A DNA stretch of 64,000 nt from Streptococcus mitis bv. 2 str. SK95 (GTDB taxonomy: Bacteria; Bacillota; Bacilli; Lactobacillales; Streptococcaceae). Shown in pieces: positions 42,928 through 53,628 of the stretch. The translations under genes and the position numbers were made by a program. Within the stretch, counting starts at the first letter, position 1. Each line of letters starts with the position of its first letter. Where the stretch lies: contig NZ_AFUB01000005.1 in NCBI RefSeq assembly GCF_000222705.1, positions 21,300 to 85,299 on the forward strand. Reading direction: 5' to 3'. The notes below the pieces were generated by a model. That model had not been told where the DNA came from, did not search any database, and was given only the letters and a program-made list of their open reading frames with translations.

Positions 42928-44988
42928 ATGTCTTTTAAAGTGCTACATAGAGGATACCAACATATCCGACTATCATCTTCTTTTTCACTCACCTTGGATA
43001 TTCAAGACTATCTTCGTTCCTTGGCGAGAGATGAAAAGGGGATTGAGTCTATCCAGTTTTACATGGATCAACAGCACTTTACTCTACGCATAAAAGAAGG
43101 CTTTTCTGTATTAGATAATGCAGAAGCCTTTTTAAAAAGAATTGATAAAGGGAAAATTTCTGAGTTGATGACTCTTCCCATTCGTAGAGAAGAGAGTGCT
43201 TATTCTATCGTTTCAGGCGCAGCGATTAAGCGCTGGCTTTTTCGCAGTTTTGTACCTTATCCTATTCGATATATCTGGACCTGTTACCAGGCTTTGGGGT
43301 ATGTCAGAGAAGCTTATCAAACTCTAGCGCGTAAGGAGTTAACGATGGAAGTCTTGGACTGTTCGGCTATTTTATTGTCCATGTTTATGAACCAATCCAA
43401 GACGGCTAGTAACATCATGTTTATGCTTGATTTAGGCAATCATTTAGATCAGTGGTCCTTGAAAAAAACTGCAACAGATTTAGAACAGAGTCTTCTTGCA
43501 AAAGAGAGCGATGTGTTCTTGGTACAGGGCGATACGGTCGTTAGCATCAAGAGTTCCGATGTTCAAATAGGAGATGTCTTGGTCCTATCTCAAGGAAATG
43601 AAATTCTGTTTGATGGCCAAGTGGTTTCAGGATTAGGAATGGTCAATGAAAGTTCCTTGACCGGCGAGAGCTTTCCAGTTGAAAAAAGAGAAGCCGATCT
43701 CGTTTGTGCTAATACTGTCTTAGAGACTGGCGAATTGCTCATTCGTGTAACGGACAACCAAATGAATAGTCGGATTTTGCAACTGATTGAGTTGATGAAG
43801 AAATCCGAAGAGAACAAGAAGACCAAACAACGCTATTTCATCAAGATGGCGGACAAGATTGTCAAATATAACTTTTTAGGTGCTGCCTTGACTTATCTGT
43901 TAACAGGTTCGTTCTCAAAAGCCATTTCTTTTCTATTGGTGGATTTTTCATGCGCTTTGAAAATCTCCACGCCTGTAGCCTACCTGACAGCTATCAAGGA
44001 GGGATTGAACCGTGAAATGGTTATTAAGGATGGGGATGTTCTAGAAAAATATCTAGAAGTTGATACTTTCCTCTTTGACAAGACAGGCACCATCACAACT
44101 AGCTATCCTCTAGTTGAAAAGGTTCTACCTTTTGGTGATTATAACGAGGAAGATGTTTTAAGAATTAGTGCCTGTCTAGAGGAGCATATCTATCATCCAA
44201 TCGCTAATGCAATTGTCAAGCAAGCTGAAATAGAAGGAATTGAACATGAGGAAATGCATGGGAAGCTCCAATATATCGCAAGCAAGGGAATTAAATCTCA
44301 AATTGATGGTGAATCGGTTGTCATCGGAAATTTTGTCCTGATGCAAGACGAGCAAATCAATATTAGTCCTGAACAAAATGCCTTGATCGAAGAATATAAG
44401 AATCACTACAATCTACTGTTCTTGGGCTATCGCAATGATCTTATTGGGATGTTCTGTATCCATACTCCTTTGAGAAAAGAAGCAAAAGTTGCCCTAGAAA
44501 AGCTCAAAGCTCAAGGAAAGAAACTGATTTTAGCAACAGGTGATACCTTGGTTAGAACGGAAGAACTTGTAAAAGATTTGCCGTTTGATCAAGTTTATAC
44601 AGATTTGAAACCTGATGGAAAATTTGAATTGGTGCAGGAGTTACAGCAATCTGGTCATACTGTCTTAATGGTCGGAGACGGCCTGAATGACTCGGCAGCT
44701 CTAACCCTTGCGGATATTGGTGTTGTGATGAATGAAAGTGCAGATATTTCTAAGCAAATGAGTGATATCTTATTGTTAGATAATCGCTTGGATTTCTTCC
44801 AAGAGTTGGATTTGCTATCATCATCTTTGCAAACACTTATCAAGAAGAATATTCAAGATACCGTTGTCGTAAATAGTAGTTTGATTGGCTTTGGCTTGTT
44901 TAATTGGCTCAGTCCTTCAAACCTCTCTATCCTACATAATCTAACAACCTTACGCATAGTCCTGCGTAGCCTGTCTATTAAGGGATAG
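42928..44988 (+). CDS. P-type ATPase of the heavy-metal-like class with atypical metal motif
   Basis: 686 residues. The actuator domain has ESSLTGESFPVEK; the phosphorylation site is DKTGTIT with Asp384; VGDGLNDSAAL closes the P-domain. The layout follows P1B metal pumps, but where those have CPC or SPC in helix M6, this one has FSCALKISTP (Phe340-Ser341-Cys342): the proline and the first cysteine are missing. The N-terminal 90 residues have no CxxC metal-binding motif. Substrate therefore uncertain. Annotated in relatives as a cation-transporting E1-E2 ATPase. Confidence 0.85.
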   Translation: MSFKVLHRGYQHIRLSSSFSLTLDIQDYLRSLARDEKGIESIQFYMDQQHFTLRIKEGFSVLDNAEAFLKRIDKGKISELMTLPIRREESAYSIVSGAAIKRWLFRSFVPYPIRYIWTCYQALGYVREAYQTLARKELTMEVLDCSAILLSMFMNQSKTASNIMFMLDLGNHLDQWSLKKTATDLEQSLLAKESDVFLVQGDTVVSIKSSDVQIGDVLVLSQGNEILFDGQVVSGLGMVNESSLTGESFPVEKREADLVCANTVLETGELLIRVTDNQMNSRILQLIELMKKSEENKKTKQRYFIKMADKIVKYNFLGAALTYLLTGSFSKAISFLLVDFSCALKISTPVAYLTAIKEGLNREMVIKDGDVLEKYLEVDTFLFDKTGTITTSYPLVEKVLPFGDYNEEDVLRISACLEEHIYHPIANAIVKQAEIEGIEHEEMHGKLQYIASKGIKSQIDGESVVIGNFVLMQDEQINISPEQNALIEEYKNHYNLLFLGYRNDLIGMFCIHTPLRKEAKVALEKLKAQGKKLILATGDTLVRTEELVKDLPFDQVYTDLKPDGKFELVQELQQSGHTVLMVGDGLNDSAALTLADIGVVMNESADISKQMSDILLLDNRLDFFQELDLLSSSLQTLIKKNIQDTVVVNSSLIGFGLFNWLSPSNLSILHNLTTLRIVLRSLSIKG

Positions 44989-45006
44989 GTGGGGACTATT
45001 CACAGC

Positions 45007-45042
45007 AAAAAGGAGTTACCTTTCTCGAGGGTAACTCCTTTG
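45007..45042. terminator. bidirectional terminator between the ATPase gene and tyrS
   Basis: AAAGGAGTTACC pairs with GGTAACTCCTTT around a short loop; A and T runs flank it. Confidence 0.85.
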
Positions 45043-45065
45043 TTTATAGGTAAATGTTTAACAAT

Positions 45066-46322
45066 TTAGTAAGTCAACACAAAGTATTTCTTCTTCCCGC
45101 GGCGGATAACAGTGAGTTCGTTTTCTAACTTATCTGCGTCACTCAAGACATAGTCAAGGTCTTGGATACGGTCGCCGTTGACGTAGATAGCTCCGTTTTG
45201 GACGTCTTCACGGGCTTGGCGTTTTGAATTCACCACACCAGATGACACGAGGAGTTCCACGATATTGTGGTTTTCGTCTGCTTTTACTTGGTAGTTTGGC
45301 ACTCCACGAAGTCCTTGTTTGAGTTCTTTGACAGAAAGGTTTTTGATGTTTCCAGCAAAGAGTTGCTCGGTGATGTTGAGGGCTTCCTTGTAGGCTTCTT
45401 CGCCGTGAACAAGAGTCACAACTTCACGAGCCAAGACTTTCTGAGCCAAGCGTTCGTGTGGCGCCGCTTCAAATTGTTTTCGGATGTCTTCAATTTCATC
45501 CAGTGACAAGAAGGTAAAGATCTTCAAGAAGCGAACAGCGTCAGCATCCATCACGTTCATCCAGAACTGGTACATTTCGTATGGAGAAGTCTTTTCAGGG
45601 TTAAGCCAGACTGCATTTCCTTCAGATTTACCAAATTTCTTACCAGTCGCATCTGTAATCAATGGAACAGTTATAACATGACCAGTCTTGTCAGCCTTAC
45701 GACGAAGCAATTCGGTACCAGCTGTCATATTTCCCCACTGGTCAGAACCACCGATTTGTAGTGTTACGTTGTGCTCTTGGTTAAGGACGTAGAAGTCATA
45801 TCCTTGCATGATTTGGTAAGCGAACTCAGTGTAAGAAATCCCTGTTTCGATCCGTTTTTTAACAGATTCCTTACTCATCATATAGTTGACAGTGAAGTAT
45901 TTTCCGACATCACGGAGGAAGTCAATGAAGCTGATGCTGCCAAACCAGTCGTAGTTGTTGACCATGACAGCTTTATTTTCCCCATTTTCAAAGTCAAGAA
46001 AACGAGAAAGTTGTCCTTGGATAGACTTGACCCAGCCCTCTACTGTGTCTTTTGTTTGGAGACTACGCTCAGCATCTTTGAAGGACGGATCTCCGATGAG
46101 ACCTGTAGCACCGCCAACGAGCGCATAAGGTTTGTGACCTGCTAATTGCAAACGACGACTTGTCAAGATTGCGACAAGGTGGCCGAGGTGAAGGCTGTCA
46201 GCAGTTGGATCGTAGCCAGTATAATAAGAAACTTGACCTTCTTCTAGGGCTTTACGCAAAGCTTCTTCGTCAGTCGTTTGAAAAATCAAACCACGCTCTT
46301 TTAGCTCATCAAAAATGTGCAT
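45066..46322 (-). CDS. tyrS: tyrosine--tRNA ligase
   Basis: 418 residues, class I. HIGH motif as HLGHL (about 45), KMSKS motif as KFGKSEGN (about 230), and a C-terminal S4 domain (about 350-415). The 5' region is too short for a T-box. RBS AAAGGAG on the minus strand. Confidence 0.97.
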   Translation of the reverse strand: MHIFDELKERGLIFQTTDEEALRKALEEGQVSYYTGYDPTADSLHLGHLVAILTSRRLQLAGHKPYALVGGATGLIGDPSFKDAERSLQTKDTVEGWVKSIQGQLSRFLDFENGENKAVMVNNYDWFGSISFIDFLRDVGKYFTVNYMMSKESVKKRIETGISYTEFAYQIMQGYDFYVLNQEHNVTLQIGGSDQWGNMTAGTELLRRKADKTGHVITVPLITDATGKKFGKSEGNAVWLNPEKTSPYEMYQFWMNVMDADAVRFLKIFTFLSLDEIEDIRKQFEAAPHERLAQKVLAREVVTLVHGEEAYKEALNITEQLFAGNIKNLSVKELKQGLRGVPNYQVKADENHNIVELLVSSGVVNSKRQAREDVQNGAIYVNGDRIQDLDYVLSDADKLENELTVIRRGKKKYFVLTY

Positions 46323-46358
46323 ATGTCTTTTCTCCTTTATAAAATATTGTTTCTACCT

Positions 46359-46367
46359 ATTGTATCA
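46359..46367 (-). promoter_or_regulatory. tyrS promoter, extended -10
   Basis: Minus strand: TGA followed by TACAAT (46359-46364). Confidence 0.5.
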
Positions 46368-46434
46368 CAAACTTGGTGAATAGCCTAGTGGAATAGGGAA
46401 GAAAGTGGCTATTTTATTGAAAGTTTCCCTTTTA

Positions 46435-46443
46435 TGGTATAAT
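46435..46443 (+). promoter_or_regulatory. pbp1b promoter, extended -10
   Basis: TGG followed by TATAAT (46438-46443), 19 bases before the ATG. Confidence 0.55.
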
Positions 46444-46462
46444 AGAGGAAGCGAGGACATTC

Positions 46463-48946
46463 ATGAAAGAAAGAATTAATGAATTAAAAACAAAAATGCT
46501 GCATTTTTTCCAGCAGCTAATGCAACGAATTGCAAAATGGAAGAAAAGACTAGCAGAAAAACTAGCTAATAAGAAAACCAGTAAAAAGGGGACCTCTTCT
46601 GACAAAGTTAGAAGGGCAGGGTCTATTCTTGCTAAGGTTTTGAGTGGGTTTAAAATAGTCTTTAACACTCTCTTTATCCTAGGTTTTATCGGTGGACTGT
46701 TTGGCGCTGGTGTGGCTATGGGTTATGGAGTCGCTCTTTTTGACAAGACCCAGGTACCTCAAGCAGAAGAGTTAGTCAAGCAAGTGAAGGATATTGCCTC
46801 TATCTCAGAAATCACTTATTCTGACGGCAGTACCATCGCTTCAATTGAAGGAGATCTATTGCGCACGTCAGTCGCTTCGGAGGCTATCTCAGATAATCTC
46901 AAGAAGGCTATCATTGCGACAGAGGACGAGCATTTCAATGAGCATAAAGGAGTTGTGCCTAAGGCCGTTATTCGTGCGACTCTGGGAACCTTTGTCGGTT
47001 TGGGATCGTCTAGTGGTGGTTCGACTTTGACTCAGCAGGTCATCAAGCAGCAAGTGGTGGGGGATGCTCCGACCTTGGCTCGTAAGGCGACAGAAATCGT
47101 AGATGCTCTTGCCTTGGAGCGTGTCATGAGCAAGGACGAAATTCTGACAACCTATCTGAATATTGCTCCTTTCGGTCGCAATCACAAAGGTCAAAATATT
47201 GCAGGTGCCCAGCAAGCTGCAGAAGGAATTTTCGGTGTTAATGCTTCAGATTTGACGATACCTCAAGCGGCCTTTATCGCAGGCTTACCACAGAGTCCGA
47301 TTAGTTATTCCCCTTATGAATCTGATGGCAGTATGAAGAGTGATGAGGATATGGCTTTGGGTATCAAGCGTGCCAAGGATGTCCTCTACAATATGTACCG
47401 GACAGGTGCTCTGAGCCAGGAAGATTACGACAAGTACAAGGATTATGACTTTAAGCAAGACTTCCTACCATCAGGTAGTGTCAACGGAAGCTCACGCGAC
47501 TATCTTTACTTTGCAACCTTGGCAGAAGCTACCGATCGGATGTATGATTATCTAGTTGAGAGAGACCATGTCTCTGCTCAAGAGTTAAAGAATGAGTCCA
47601 TCCAGAAGGCTTATCATGACTTAGCAACCAAGGAAATTGAGAATGGTGGGTATAAGATTACGACAACTATCAATAAAAACGTTCATGCTGCGATGCAAAA
47701 TGCGGTTGCGACTTACGGATATCTGCTAGATGATTCGACAGGCCAGCCCGAAGTAGGAAATGTCCTCATGGACAACCAAACAGGAGCCATTCTTGGATTT
47801 GTTGGTGGTCGTAATTATCAAGAAAATCAGAACAATCATGCCATTGACACCAAACGTTCTCCAGCTTCAACCACTAAGCCTATACTGGCCTATGGTATCG
47901 CGATTGACCAAGGTTTGATGGGGAGTGCAAGTATCTTGTCTAACTATCCGACAAACTTTTCAAACGGCAATCCTATCATGTATGTCAATAGTCCTGGTAC
48001 AGGGATGATGACCTTGGGAGAAGCCCTCAACTATTCATGGAACATCCCAGCCTACTGGACTTATCGTACGCTTCGAGAGAAGGGCGTTGATGTCAAGGGT
48101 TATATGGAAAAAATGGGGTATGAAATCCCAGAATATGGTATCGAAAGTTTACCGATGGGTGGGGGGATTGATGTTACAGTCGCCCAGCATACCAATGGTT
48201 ATCAGACCTTGGCTAATAATGGGGTCTACCACAAGAAACATATGATTTCCAAGATTGAATCGACGACTGGGCAAGTGATTTATGAGCACAAAAGTCAACC
48301 TGTCCAAGTCTATTCGAAAGCGACAGCGACCATCATGCAGAGTTTGCTTCGCGAGGTGATCTCATCTCGAGTTACGTCAAGCTTTCAGACTGATTTGGCC
48401 TCTATCAATCCAAGTCTAGCTCGCGCCGACTGGATCGGAAAAACTGGCACGACCAATGAAGATGAAAATATGTGGCTCATGCTTTCTACGCCACGCTTGA
48501 CTCTAGGGGGCTGGTTAGGTCACGATGACAACCGACCGCTAGCCAAAGGAGCAGGCCACTACCGCAATGCCAACTATATGGCCCACTTGGTCAATGCTAT
48601 CCAGCAAGCAAAACCTGGAATTTGGGGGAATGAGCGCTTTAGTCTAGACCCAAGTGTGACCAAGTCTCAAGTCCTCAAATCGACAGGAGAGAAACCTGGC
48701 AAGGTCACAATCAATGGCAAAGAAGTCACCGTTTCAGGTTCTACAGTAACGAGCTATTGGGCTACTAAAGAAGGGGCTCCAGCAACTACTTACCGCTTTG
48801 CCATCGGAGGGAGCGATGCAGATTATCAAAATGCTTGGAAGAACATCCTAGGAAGTTTACCGAGTCTCCCGACCCCAACTCTCCCAAGTTCAAGTGGTAG
48901 TTCGGGAACAAGCTCATCAACTCGCTCAAATCAATCAAATCGATAG
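46463..48946 (+). CDS. pbp1b: bifunctional class A penicillin-binding protein 1B
   Basis: 827 residues. A basic cytoplasmic tail (1-65), one membrane helix (about 68-95), GT51 transglycosylase domain with [12 protein letters not shown] (about 152-163) and SGGSTLTQQ, and the transpeptidase domain with SPASTTKP (Ser469, Lys472), YSWN and GKTGTT. The C-terminal tail is Ser/Thr/Pro-rich and probably disordered. It polymerises and cross-links peptidoglycan. GAGGACA precedes the ATG. No obvious change at the active-site motifs. Confidence 0.95.
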   Translation: MKERINELKTKMLHFFQQLMQRIAKWKKRLAEKLANKKTSKKGTSSDKVRRAGSILAKVLSGFKIVFNTLFILGFIGGLFGAGVAMGYGVALFDKTQVPQAEELVKQVKDIASISEITYSDGSTIASIEGDLLRTSVASEAISDNLKKAIIATEDEHFNEHKGVVPKAVIRATLGTFVGLGSSSGGSTLTQQVIKQQVVGDAPTLARKATEIVDALALERVMSKDEILTTYLNIAPFGRNHKGQNIAGAQQAAEGIFGVNASDLTIPQAAFIAGLPQSPISYSPYESDGSMKSDEDMALGIKRAKDVLYNMYRTGALSQEDYDKYKDYDFKQDFLPSGSVNGSSRDYLYFATLAEATDRMYDYLVERDHVSAQELKNESIQKAYHDLATKEIENGGYKITTTINKNVHAAMQNAVATYGYLLDDSTGQPEVGNVLMDNQTGAILGFVGGRNYQENQNNHAIDTKRSPASTTKPILAYGIAIDQGLMGSASILSNYPTNFSNGNPIMYVNSPGTGMMTLGEALNYSWNIPAYWTYRTLREKGVDVKGYMEKMGYEIPEYGIESLPMGGGIDVTVAQHTNGYQTLANNGVYHKKHMISKIESTTGQVIYEHKSQPVQVYSKATATIMQSLLREVISSRVTSSFQTDLASINPSLARADWIGKTGTTNEDENMWLMLSTPRLTLGGWLGHDDNRPLAKGAGHYRNANYMAHLVNAIQQAKPGIWGNERFSLDPSVTKSQVLKSTGEKPGKVTINGKEVTVSGSTVTSYWATKEGAPATTYRFAIGGSDADYQNAWKNILGSLPSLPTPTLPSSSGSSGTSSSTRSNQSNR

Positions 48947-48947
48947 A

Positions 48948-48997
48948 ATAAAAAAGTAGCAAGTTTCATTTAATATTATGTTTCGTGCTACTTTTTT
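48948..48997 (+). terminator. pbp1b terminator
   Basis: AAAAAAGTAGCA pairs exactly with TGCTACTTTTTT across a 24-base loop. Confidence 0.75.
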
Positions 48998-49026
48998 CTT
49001 TTTTCATTTCGTGTTACAATAGGAGA

Positions 49027-49935
49027 ATGAATAAGTATCAAAAGAAGATTTTTAAGGGAACTCTATATTCACTGTTGTCAGGTCTGATTTGGGGAATTTG
49101 TGGTATTTTAGGAGAATATTTTTTCACTCATTATCAGGTGTCGTCTGGCTGGATCACTTCCATGCGTTTGCTTTTGGCGGGTAGCTTGGTCTTGTTTTTA
49201 TCTGCCTTTCAGTTGCGCTTTCAACTATTGGATATTTGGCGAAATAAGAAAAACTATCTGCCTTTTTTAGCCTACGCTATTCTGGGGATTTTTTCTGTAC
49301 AGTTTTTCTTCTATCTCTGTGTTGAATATTCGAATGCGACGACAGCAACGATTTTGCAATTTATCAGTCCAGTTTTTATCTTGTTTTATAATCGTATCGT
49401 TTATCAAAAGAAGGCTTCTATCACAGCCATTCTCTATGTTTTGATTGCCATGCTAGGTGTTTTTTTGATGGCTACAAAAGGGGATTTATCCAAGCTATCA
49501 ATGACACCTCTGGCTTTGGTGACAGGGCTACTCAGTGCTGTAGGGGTCATGTTCAACGTTATCCTACCTCAGCGTTTTGCACGTGACTATGGTTTTGTGC
49601 CAACCGTTGGTTGGGGGATGTTGCTAGCAGGTGTTTTTAGCAATTTTCTTTATCCTGTTCATCAGATTACCTTTCAACTTGATGTGACGAGCCTTTTGAT
49701 TTGTTTTACCATTGCTGTGTTTGGAACGGCTTTTGCTTTTTTCCTTTCGATGAAGGCTGTGCTACTCGTCTCACCGTTAGTTGTGTCAGTTGTGAGTGCC
49801 AGCGAACCTTTATCTTCCGCATTGTTAAGTGTGCTATTTCTAGGTATGGTTTTGGATGGTTTTCTAGCTTTGGCTATGATTTTGATTATCGTTCCAATGG
49901 TTTTCTTATCAATTGAGGAAACGAAGGAAAGGTAA
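49027..49935 (+). CDS. EamA/DMT-superfamily transporter
   Basis: 302 residues from ATG 49027; the frame extends 14 codons further up but that part overlaps the pbp1b terminator. Ten membrane helices as two EamA repeats (LLSGLIWGICGILGEYFF at the start of the first; a second beginning near 160). Drug/metabolite exporter family; substrate unknown. AGGAG lies unusually close to the ATG. Confidence 0.85.
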   Translation: MNKYQKKIFKGTLYSLLSGLIWGICGILGEYFFTHYQVSSGWITSMRLLLAGSLVLFLSAFQLRFQLLDIWRNKKNYLPFLAYAILGIFSVQFFFYLCVEYSNATTATILQFISPVFILFYNRIVYQKKASITAILYVLIAMLGVFLMATKGDLSKLSMTPLALVTGLLSAVGVMFNVILPQRFARDYGFVPTVGWGMLLAGVFSNFLYPVHQITFQLDVTSLLICFTIAVFGTAFAFFLSMKAVLLVSPLVVSVVSASEPLSSALLSVLFLGMVLDGFLALAMILIIVPMVFLSIEETKER

Positions 49936-49955
49936 AATGCTCTGTTCGAGTGCTT

Positions 49956-49981
49956 AAGGCTTCAAATTTGAAGCCTTTTTT
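49956..49981 (+). terminator. terminator after the EamA gene
   Basis: AAGGCTTCAAATTTGAAGCCTT palindrome (11-base arms, no unpaired bases in the ideal stem) followed by T run. Confidence 0.85.
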
Positions 49982-50020
49982 GGTAGAATAGGTATCATTA
50001 TAATGAATCAGGAGGCGCCT

Positions 50021-50719
50021 ATGACTGCCACAAAAATGAATGCCCAAGAAATCATTCAATTTATCGCCAATGCGGAAAAGAAAACCAGTGTTAAAGTAAC
50101 CTTTGAGGGAGAACTCGCATCTGCTCTACCTAGCTCTGTTGTCAAACTAGGGAATGTTCTATTTGGAGACTGGAAGGACGTCGCTCCACTTCTCGATGGT
50201 TTGGTAGAAAATCAAGACTATGTTGTCGAACAAGATGCTCGTAATTCGGCAGTTCCCTTGCTAGACAAACGTGCTATCAACGCTCGTATCGAGCCAGGTG
50301 CGATTATCCGTGACCAAGTTGAAATTGGTGACAATGCTGTTATCATGATGGGAGCAGTTATCAATATCGGTGCTGAAATCGGTGCAGGAACCATGATTGA
50401 TATGGGTGCCATCCTTGGTGGCCGCGCTATCGTTGGAAAAAACAGCCACGTTGGTGCAGGGGCAGTTTTGGCAGGTGTGATTGAGCCAGCTAGTGCCGAT
50501 CCAGTCCGTGTCGGAGACAATGTTCTTATCGGTGCTAATGCAGTGGTTATCGAAGGAGTCCAAATCGGTAGTGGTTCAGTTGTCGCTGCAGGAGCTATCG
50601 TGACTCAAGATGTTCCAGAAAACGTTGTAGTAGCAGGTGTTCCAGCTCGTATTATCAAGGAGATTGATGCCCAAACCCAACAAAAAACAGCGCTAGAAGA
50701 TGCGCTTCGTACCTTGTAA
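50021..50719 (+). CDS. dapH: tetrahydrodipicolinate N-acetyltransferase
   Basis: 232 residues from ATG 50021 (AGGAGGCG before it). N-terminal alpha/beta domain (about 1-85), then a left-handed beta-helix ([41 protein letters not shown]...). It acetylates tetrahydrodipicolinate with acetyl-CoA in the acetyl branch of lysine/diaminopimelate synthesis. The deacetylase of the same branch follows, across a hairpin. Confidence 0.94.
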   Translation: MTATKMNAQEIIQFIANAEKKTSVKVTFEGELASALPSSVVKLGNVLFGDWKDVAPLLDGLVENQDYVVEQDARNSAVPLLDKRAINARIEPGAIIRDQVEIGDNAVIMMGAVINIGAEIGAGTMIDMGAILGGRAIVGKNSHVGAGAVLAGVIEPASADPVRVGDNVLIGANAVVIEGVQIGSGSVVAAGAIVTQDVPENVVVAGVPARIIKEIDAQTQQKTALEDALRTL

Positions 50720-50730
50720 TGGTAAAAGTA

Positions 50731-50765
50731 AAAAAGAGGCGGAACCCTTTTTCCAGCCTCTTTCT
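50731..50765 (+). terminator. hairpin between dapH and the deacetylase gene
   Basis: AAAGAGGC pairs with GCCTCTTT, then CT; weak T tract. It may only partly terminate, since the next gene belongs to the same pathway and no clear promoter is seen between. Confidence 0.65.
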
Positions 50766-50786
50766 GCTATATAGGAGGACAGATAG

Positions 50787-51917
50787 ATGTTAGATTTGAT
50801 TCAGACCAGACGAGATTTGCACCAGATTCCAGAGATTGGCTTGGAGGAATTCAAGACTCAGGCTTATTTGCTGGATGTGATTGAGAAATTGACTACGGGT
50901 AAGAATTTTGTTCAAGTTCGTACTTGGCGGACAGGGATTTTGGTCTATTTACAGGGAAGCCAGCCGAAGAAGACTATTGGTTGGCGAACAGACATTGACG
51001 GTCTGCCTATCGTTGAACAAACAGGCCTTCCTTTTTCTTCCCAACATCAAGGTCGTATGCATGCCTGTGGCCATGATTTTCATATGACCATTGCCTTGGG
51101 CTGTCTCGAACGCGCCCTTGAGGAGCAACCCAAGAATAATTTGCTCTTCCTATTTCAACCTGCTGAAGAAAATGAAGCTGGTGGTATGCTCATGTATGAG
51201 GATGGTGCTTTTGGGGACTGGTTGCCAGACCAGTTTTATGGTCTCCATGTTCGTCCAGATCTAAAGGTTGGACAGATTGCTACCAATATCCATACACTTT
51301 TTGCAGGGACTTGTGAGGTGAAGATTCGTTTCAAAGGGAAAGGTGGGCATGCAGCCTTCCCGCATGAGGCCAATGATGCCTTGGTGGCTGCTAGTTACTT
51401 TGTGACCCAGGTGCAGTCGGTTGTCAGCCGCAATGTCAACCCAATCGAGGGAGCAGTGGTGACCTTTGGCGTTTTCCAAGCTGGAACAACCAACAATGTC
51501 ATCACAGACACAGCTTTTTTACATGGAACCATTCGGGCCTTGACCCAGGAAATGAGCCTCATGGTACAAAAAAGAGTCAAGACAGTCGCAGAAGGGGTTG
51601 CGGCAGCCTTTGATATGGAAGTCGAAGTGGAGCTCAAACAAGGTGGCTACTTGCCTGTTGAGAACAATCCAGCCTTGGCGCGTGAACTGATGGACTTCTT
51701 TGAAGAAAAAGACGGAATCGAGTTGATTGATATCGAGCCAGCTATGACTGGTGAGGACTTTGGTTATCTCCTTTCAAAGGTAGATGGCGTTATGTTCTGG
51801 CTAGGTATCGACAGTCCCTACGCCCTTCATCACCCTCAGATGAGTCCTAAGGAAGCAGCCTTAGCCGTTGGGGTGGAAGCGGTCTCTAGTTTCCTGAAAA
51901 AGAAGGCAGCAGAGTAG
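50787..51917 (+). CDS. N-acetyldiaminopimelate deacetylase
   Basis: 376 residues, M20D peptidase fold. Metal ligands are seen in HACGHDFHM (about 92-100), the catalytic Glu pair in [11 protein letters not shown] (about 128) and YGLHVRP (about 152). With DapH next to it the likely reaction is removal of acetate from N-acetyl-LL-2,6-diaminopimelate. By sequence alone other amidohydrolases of the M20D group (hippuricase-like) are possible. Confidence 0.9.
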   Translation: MLDLIQTRRDLHQIPEIGLEEFKTQAYLLDVIEKLTTGKNFVQVRTWRTGILVYLQGSQPKKTIGWRTDIDGLPIVEQTGLPFSSQHQGRMHACGHDFHMTIALGCLERALEEQPKNNLLFLFQPAEENEAGGMLMYEDGAFGDWLPDQFYGLHVRPDLKVGQIATNIHTLFAGTCEVKIRFKGKGGHAAFPHEANDALVAASYFVTQVQSVVSRNVNPIEGAVVTFGVFQAGTTNNVITDTAFLHGTIRALTQEMSLMVQKRVKTVAEGVAAAFDMEVEVELKQGGYLPVENNPALARELMDFFEEKDGIELIDIEPAMTGEDFGYLLSKVDGVMFWLGIDSPYALHHPQMSPKEAALAVGVEAVSSFLKKKAAE

Positions 51918-51928
51918 AGGTGCTGGCT

Positions 51929-52468
51929 ATGAAAGCAGAACTACGAAAGCAAGTCTTACACGAAATGAAGGCTTTATCTCAGGAGAAAAAACAGGCTATG
52001 GATCGAGCTTTAACCGAGCGTTTCTTACAACACCCCTTTTACCAAGAAGCCAAGACCATCGCAACCTATCTCTCTTTCACTCATGAATTTCAAACGCAGG
52101 AACTGATTGACCAGGCGCTGAAGGACGGCAAAAAGGTTTTGATACCCAAAACCTATCCCAAGGGACGGATGGACTTTGTAGTCTATCATCCGCAGCAGTT
52201 GAAAAAAACTTCCTTTGGTTTACTGGAGCCCCAAGGGGACTTGGAAGTGGTGGATCCGTCTCAGATTGATTTAATTCATGTTCCAGGATTGGCTTTTACG
52301 AAAGAGGGCTATCGGATCGGATATGGCGGAGGCTACTACGACCGCTATCTGGAGAATTTTGCTGGTCAGACCATGAGTACAATCTATCCTTGTCAAATTC
52401 AGGATTTCAACTCGGAAGACCATGATATTCCCGTTCAGGAGGTGCTAATCTATGAAGGAAATCTTTGA
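51929..52468 (+). CDS. 5-formyltetrahydrofolate cyclo-ligase
   Basis: 179 residues from ATG 51929 (GAGGTG in the end of the previous gene). The substrate loop GYRIGYGGGYYDRYL (about 128-142) is typical. It recycles 5-formyl- to 5,10-methenyl-tetrahydrofolate with ATP. The end overlaps the next gene by 17 bases. Confidence 0.92.
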   Translation: MKAELRKQVLHEMKALSQEKKQAMDRALTERFLQHPFYQEAKTIATYLSFTHEFQTQELIDQALKDGKKVLIPKTYPKGRMDFVVYHPQQLKKTSFGLLEPQGDLEVVDPSQIDLIHVPGLAFTKEGYRIGYGGGYYDRYLENFAGQTMSTIYPCQIQDFNSEDHDIPVQEVLIYEGNL

Positions 52469-53132
52469 TAAACGTTACCCTGTGACTAGTTTTTTTCTCC
52501 TAGTGACTGGCTTTGTATTTCTACTGATGCTGATTACTACGGGTATCAACTTTGATCAAGTCAAAACTCTGTTTCAGTTTGGAGCTATGTATGGACCGAT
52601 CATTCGCCTGTTCCCAGAGCAGTTCTGGCGCCTTTTTTCGGCTATATTTGTGCATATCGGTTGGGAACATTTCATTGTCAATATGATTTCACTCTACTTT
52701 CTTGGACAACAGGTGGAGGAGATTTTCGGCTCTAAGCAATTTTTCCTTCTTTATCTCTTATCAGGAATGATGGGCAATCTCTTTGTTTTTGCTTTCACAC
52801 CGAAAGTCCTAGCAGCAGGTGCCTCCACTTCTCTCTATGGATTATTTGCTGCGATTATCGTTTTGCGCTATGCGACTCGCAGCCCCTATATCCAGCAGTT
52901 AGGGCAATCCTACCTGACGCTTTTCGTGATAAATATCATTGGAAGTATTCTGATTCCAGGAATCAGCCTAGCTGGGCATATTGGTGGTGCAGTAGGCGGT
53001 GCCTTTCTAGCAGTCATCTTTCCAGTCAAATGGGAAAAAAGGATGTTTAGTACCAGCCAGCGAATCGGAGCAACCGTACTTTTTATCGCACTAACCGTTT
53101 TCCTTTTCTACAAAGGGATGAGCTATGTGTAA
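52452..53132 (+). CDS. rhomboid-family intramembrane serine protease
   Basis: 226 residues, about six to seven membrane helices. Catalytic Ser125 in AAGASTSLYG and His176 in LAGHIGGAVGG; the HxxxN motif in helix 2 appears as WEHFIVNMISLY. The usual GASG is GAST here. It cleaves membrane proteins; the substrate is unknown. Translationally coupled to the folate ligase gene. Confidence 0.92.
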   Translation: MKEIFDKRYPVTSFFLLVTGFVFLLMLITTGINFDQVKTLFQFGAMYGPIIRLFPEQFWRLFSAIFVHIGWEHFIVNMISLYFLGQQVEEIFGSKQFFLLYLLSGMMGNLFVFAFTPKVLAAGASTSLYGLFAAIIVLRYATRSPYIQQLGQSYLTLFVINIIGSILIPGISLAGHIGGAVGGAFLAVIFPVKWEKRMFSTSQRIGATVLFIALTVFLFYKGMSYV

Positions 53133-53145
53133 GTTTGAAATACAT

Positions 53146-53176
53146 AAAAAGCTACTCAAAAAACGAGTAGCTTTTT
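53146..53176 (+). terminator. terminator after the rhomboid gene
   Basis: AAAAAGCTACTC pairs with GAGTAGCTTTTT around an A-rich loop. It ends directly before the CRISPR repeat remnant. Confidence 0.85.
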
Positions 53177-53180
53177 ATGC

Positions 53181-53216
53181 GAATTTGAACCATTCGAAAC
53201 AGCATAGCTCTATAAC
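53181..53216 (-). CRISPR. single degenerate type II-A CRISPR repeat (S. pyogenes family)
   Basis: Read on the minus strand it is a 36-base repeat with core TAGAGCTATGCTGTTT and CGAATGGTTC. Compared with the S. pyogenes SF370 repeat as I remember it, about 30 of 36 positions agree, and the differences cluster at the 3' end, as is typical of the terminal repeat of an array. No second repeat is found at 66 bases. It is complementary over 15 bases to the anti-repeat of the tracrRNA at 53629. Confidence 0.8.
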
Positions 53217-53292
53217 TAGGAAATATTGATACTATCAACTCCACACATCCTACATAGACAGTTTACCTAATGTTTTTTAATATTCTTCAAAA

Positions 53293-53580
53293 CTATATCT
53301 TATACAAATTATTTAATCTTTCTAACTCTAATACATTCATACATACTTCTACTCCAGTAACTACCCCCTTGCTATGAATAAATCCACAAGAAAACACAAT
53401 CCTTTCCTTACTCAAAATATTTGACAATACTACTAATGCTTCTAAAACATAATCCTCTATTGTAATAAAACTATTGTTTTCATCTTTGAAAAACTTTATA
53501 AATCCAATATCCTTACACCTATCACCAAAATAAAACCTAAGTGATTTTAAATAATAATCAAAAAACATATCAATCTCCAT
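53293..53580 (-). CDS. small protein of unknown function in the CRISPR scar
   Basis: 95 residues from ATG 53580, preceded by AAGGGGGG. Mixed alpha/beta in appearance (MEIDMFFDYYLKSLRFYFGDR, ITIEDYVLEALVVLSNILS, VCMNVLELERLNNLYKI). No signal peptide or membrane helix, and no resemblance that I can see to Cas1, Cas2, Csn2 or Cas9. Very AT-rich with codons unlike its neighbours, so probably acquired. It occupies the place where cas genes would be. Confidence 0.6.
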   Translation of the reverse strand: MEIDMFFDYYLKSLRFYFGDRCKDIGFIKFFKDENNSFITIEDYVLEALVVLSNILSKERIVFSCGFIHSKGVVTGVEVCMNVLELERLNNLYKI

Positions 53581-53628
53581 AGAACCCCCCTTCATTTTTA
53601 AAATATTCTGTTATATCATACAAAAAAA

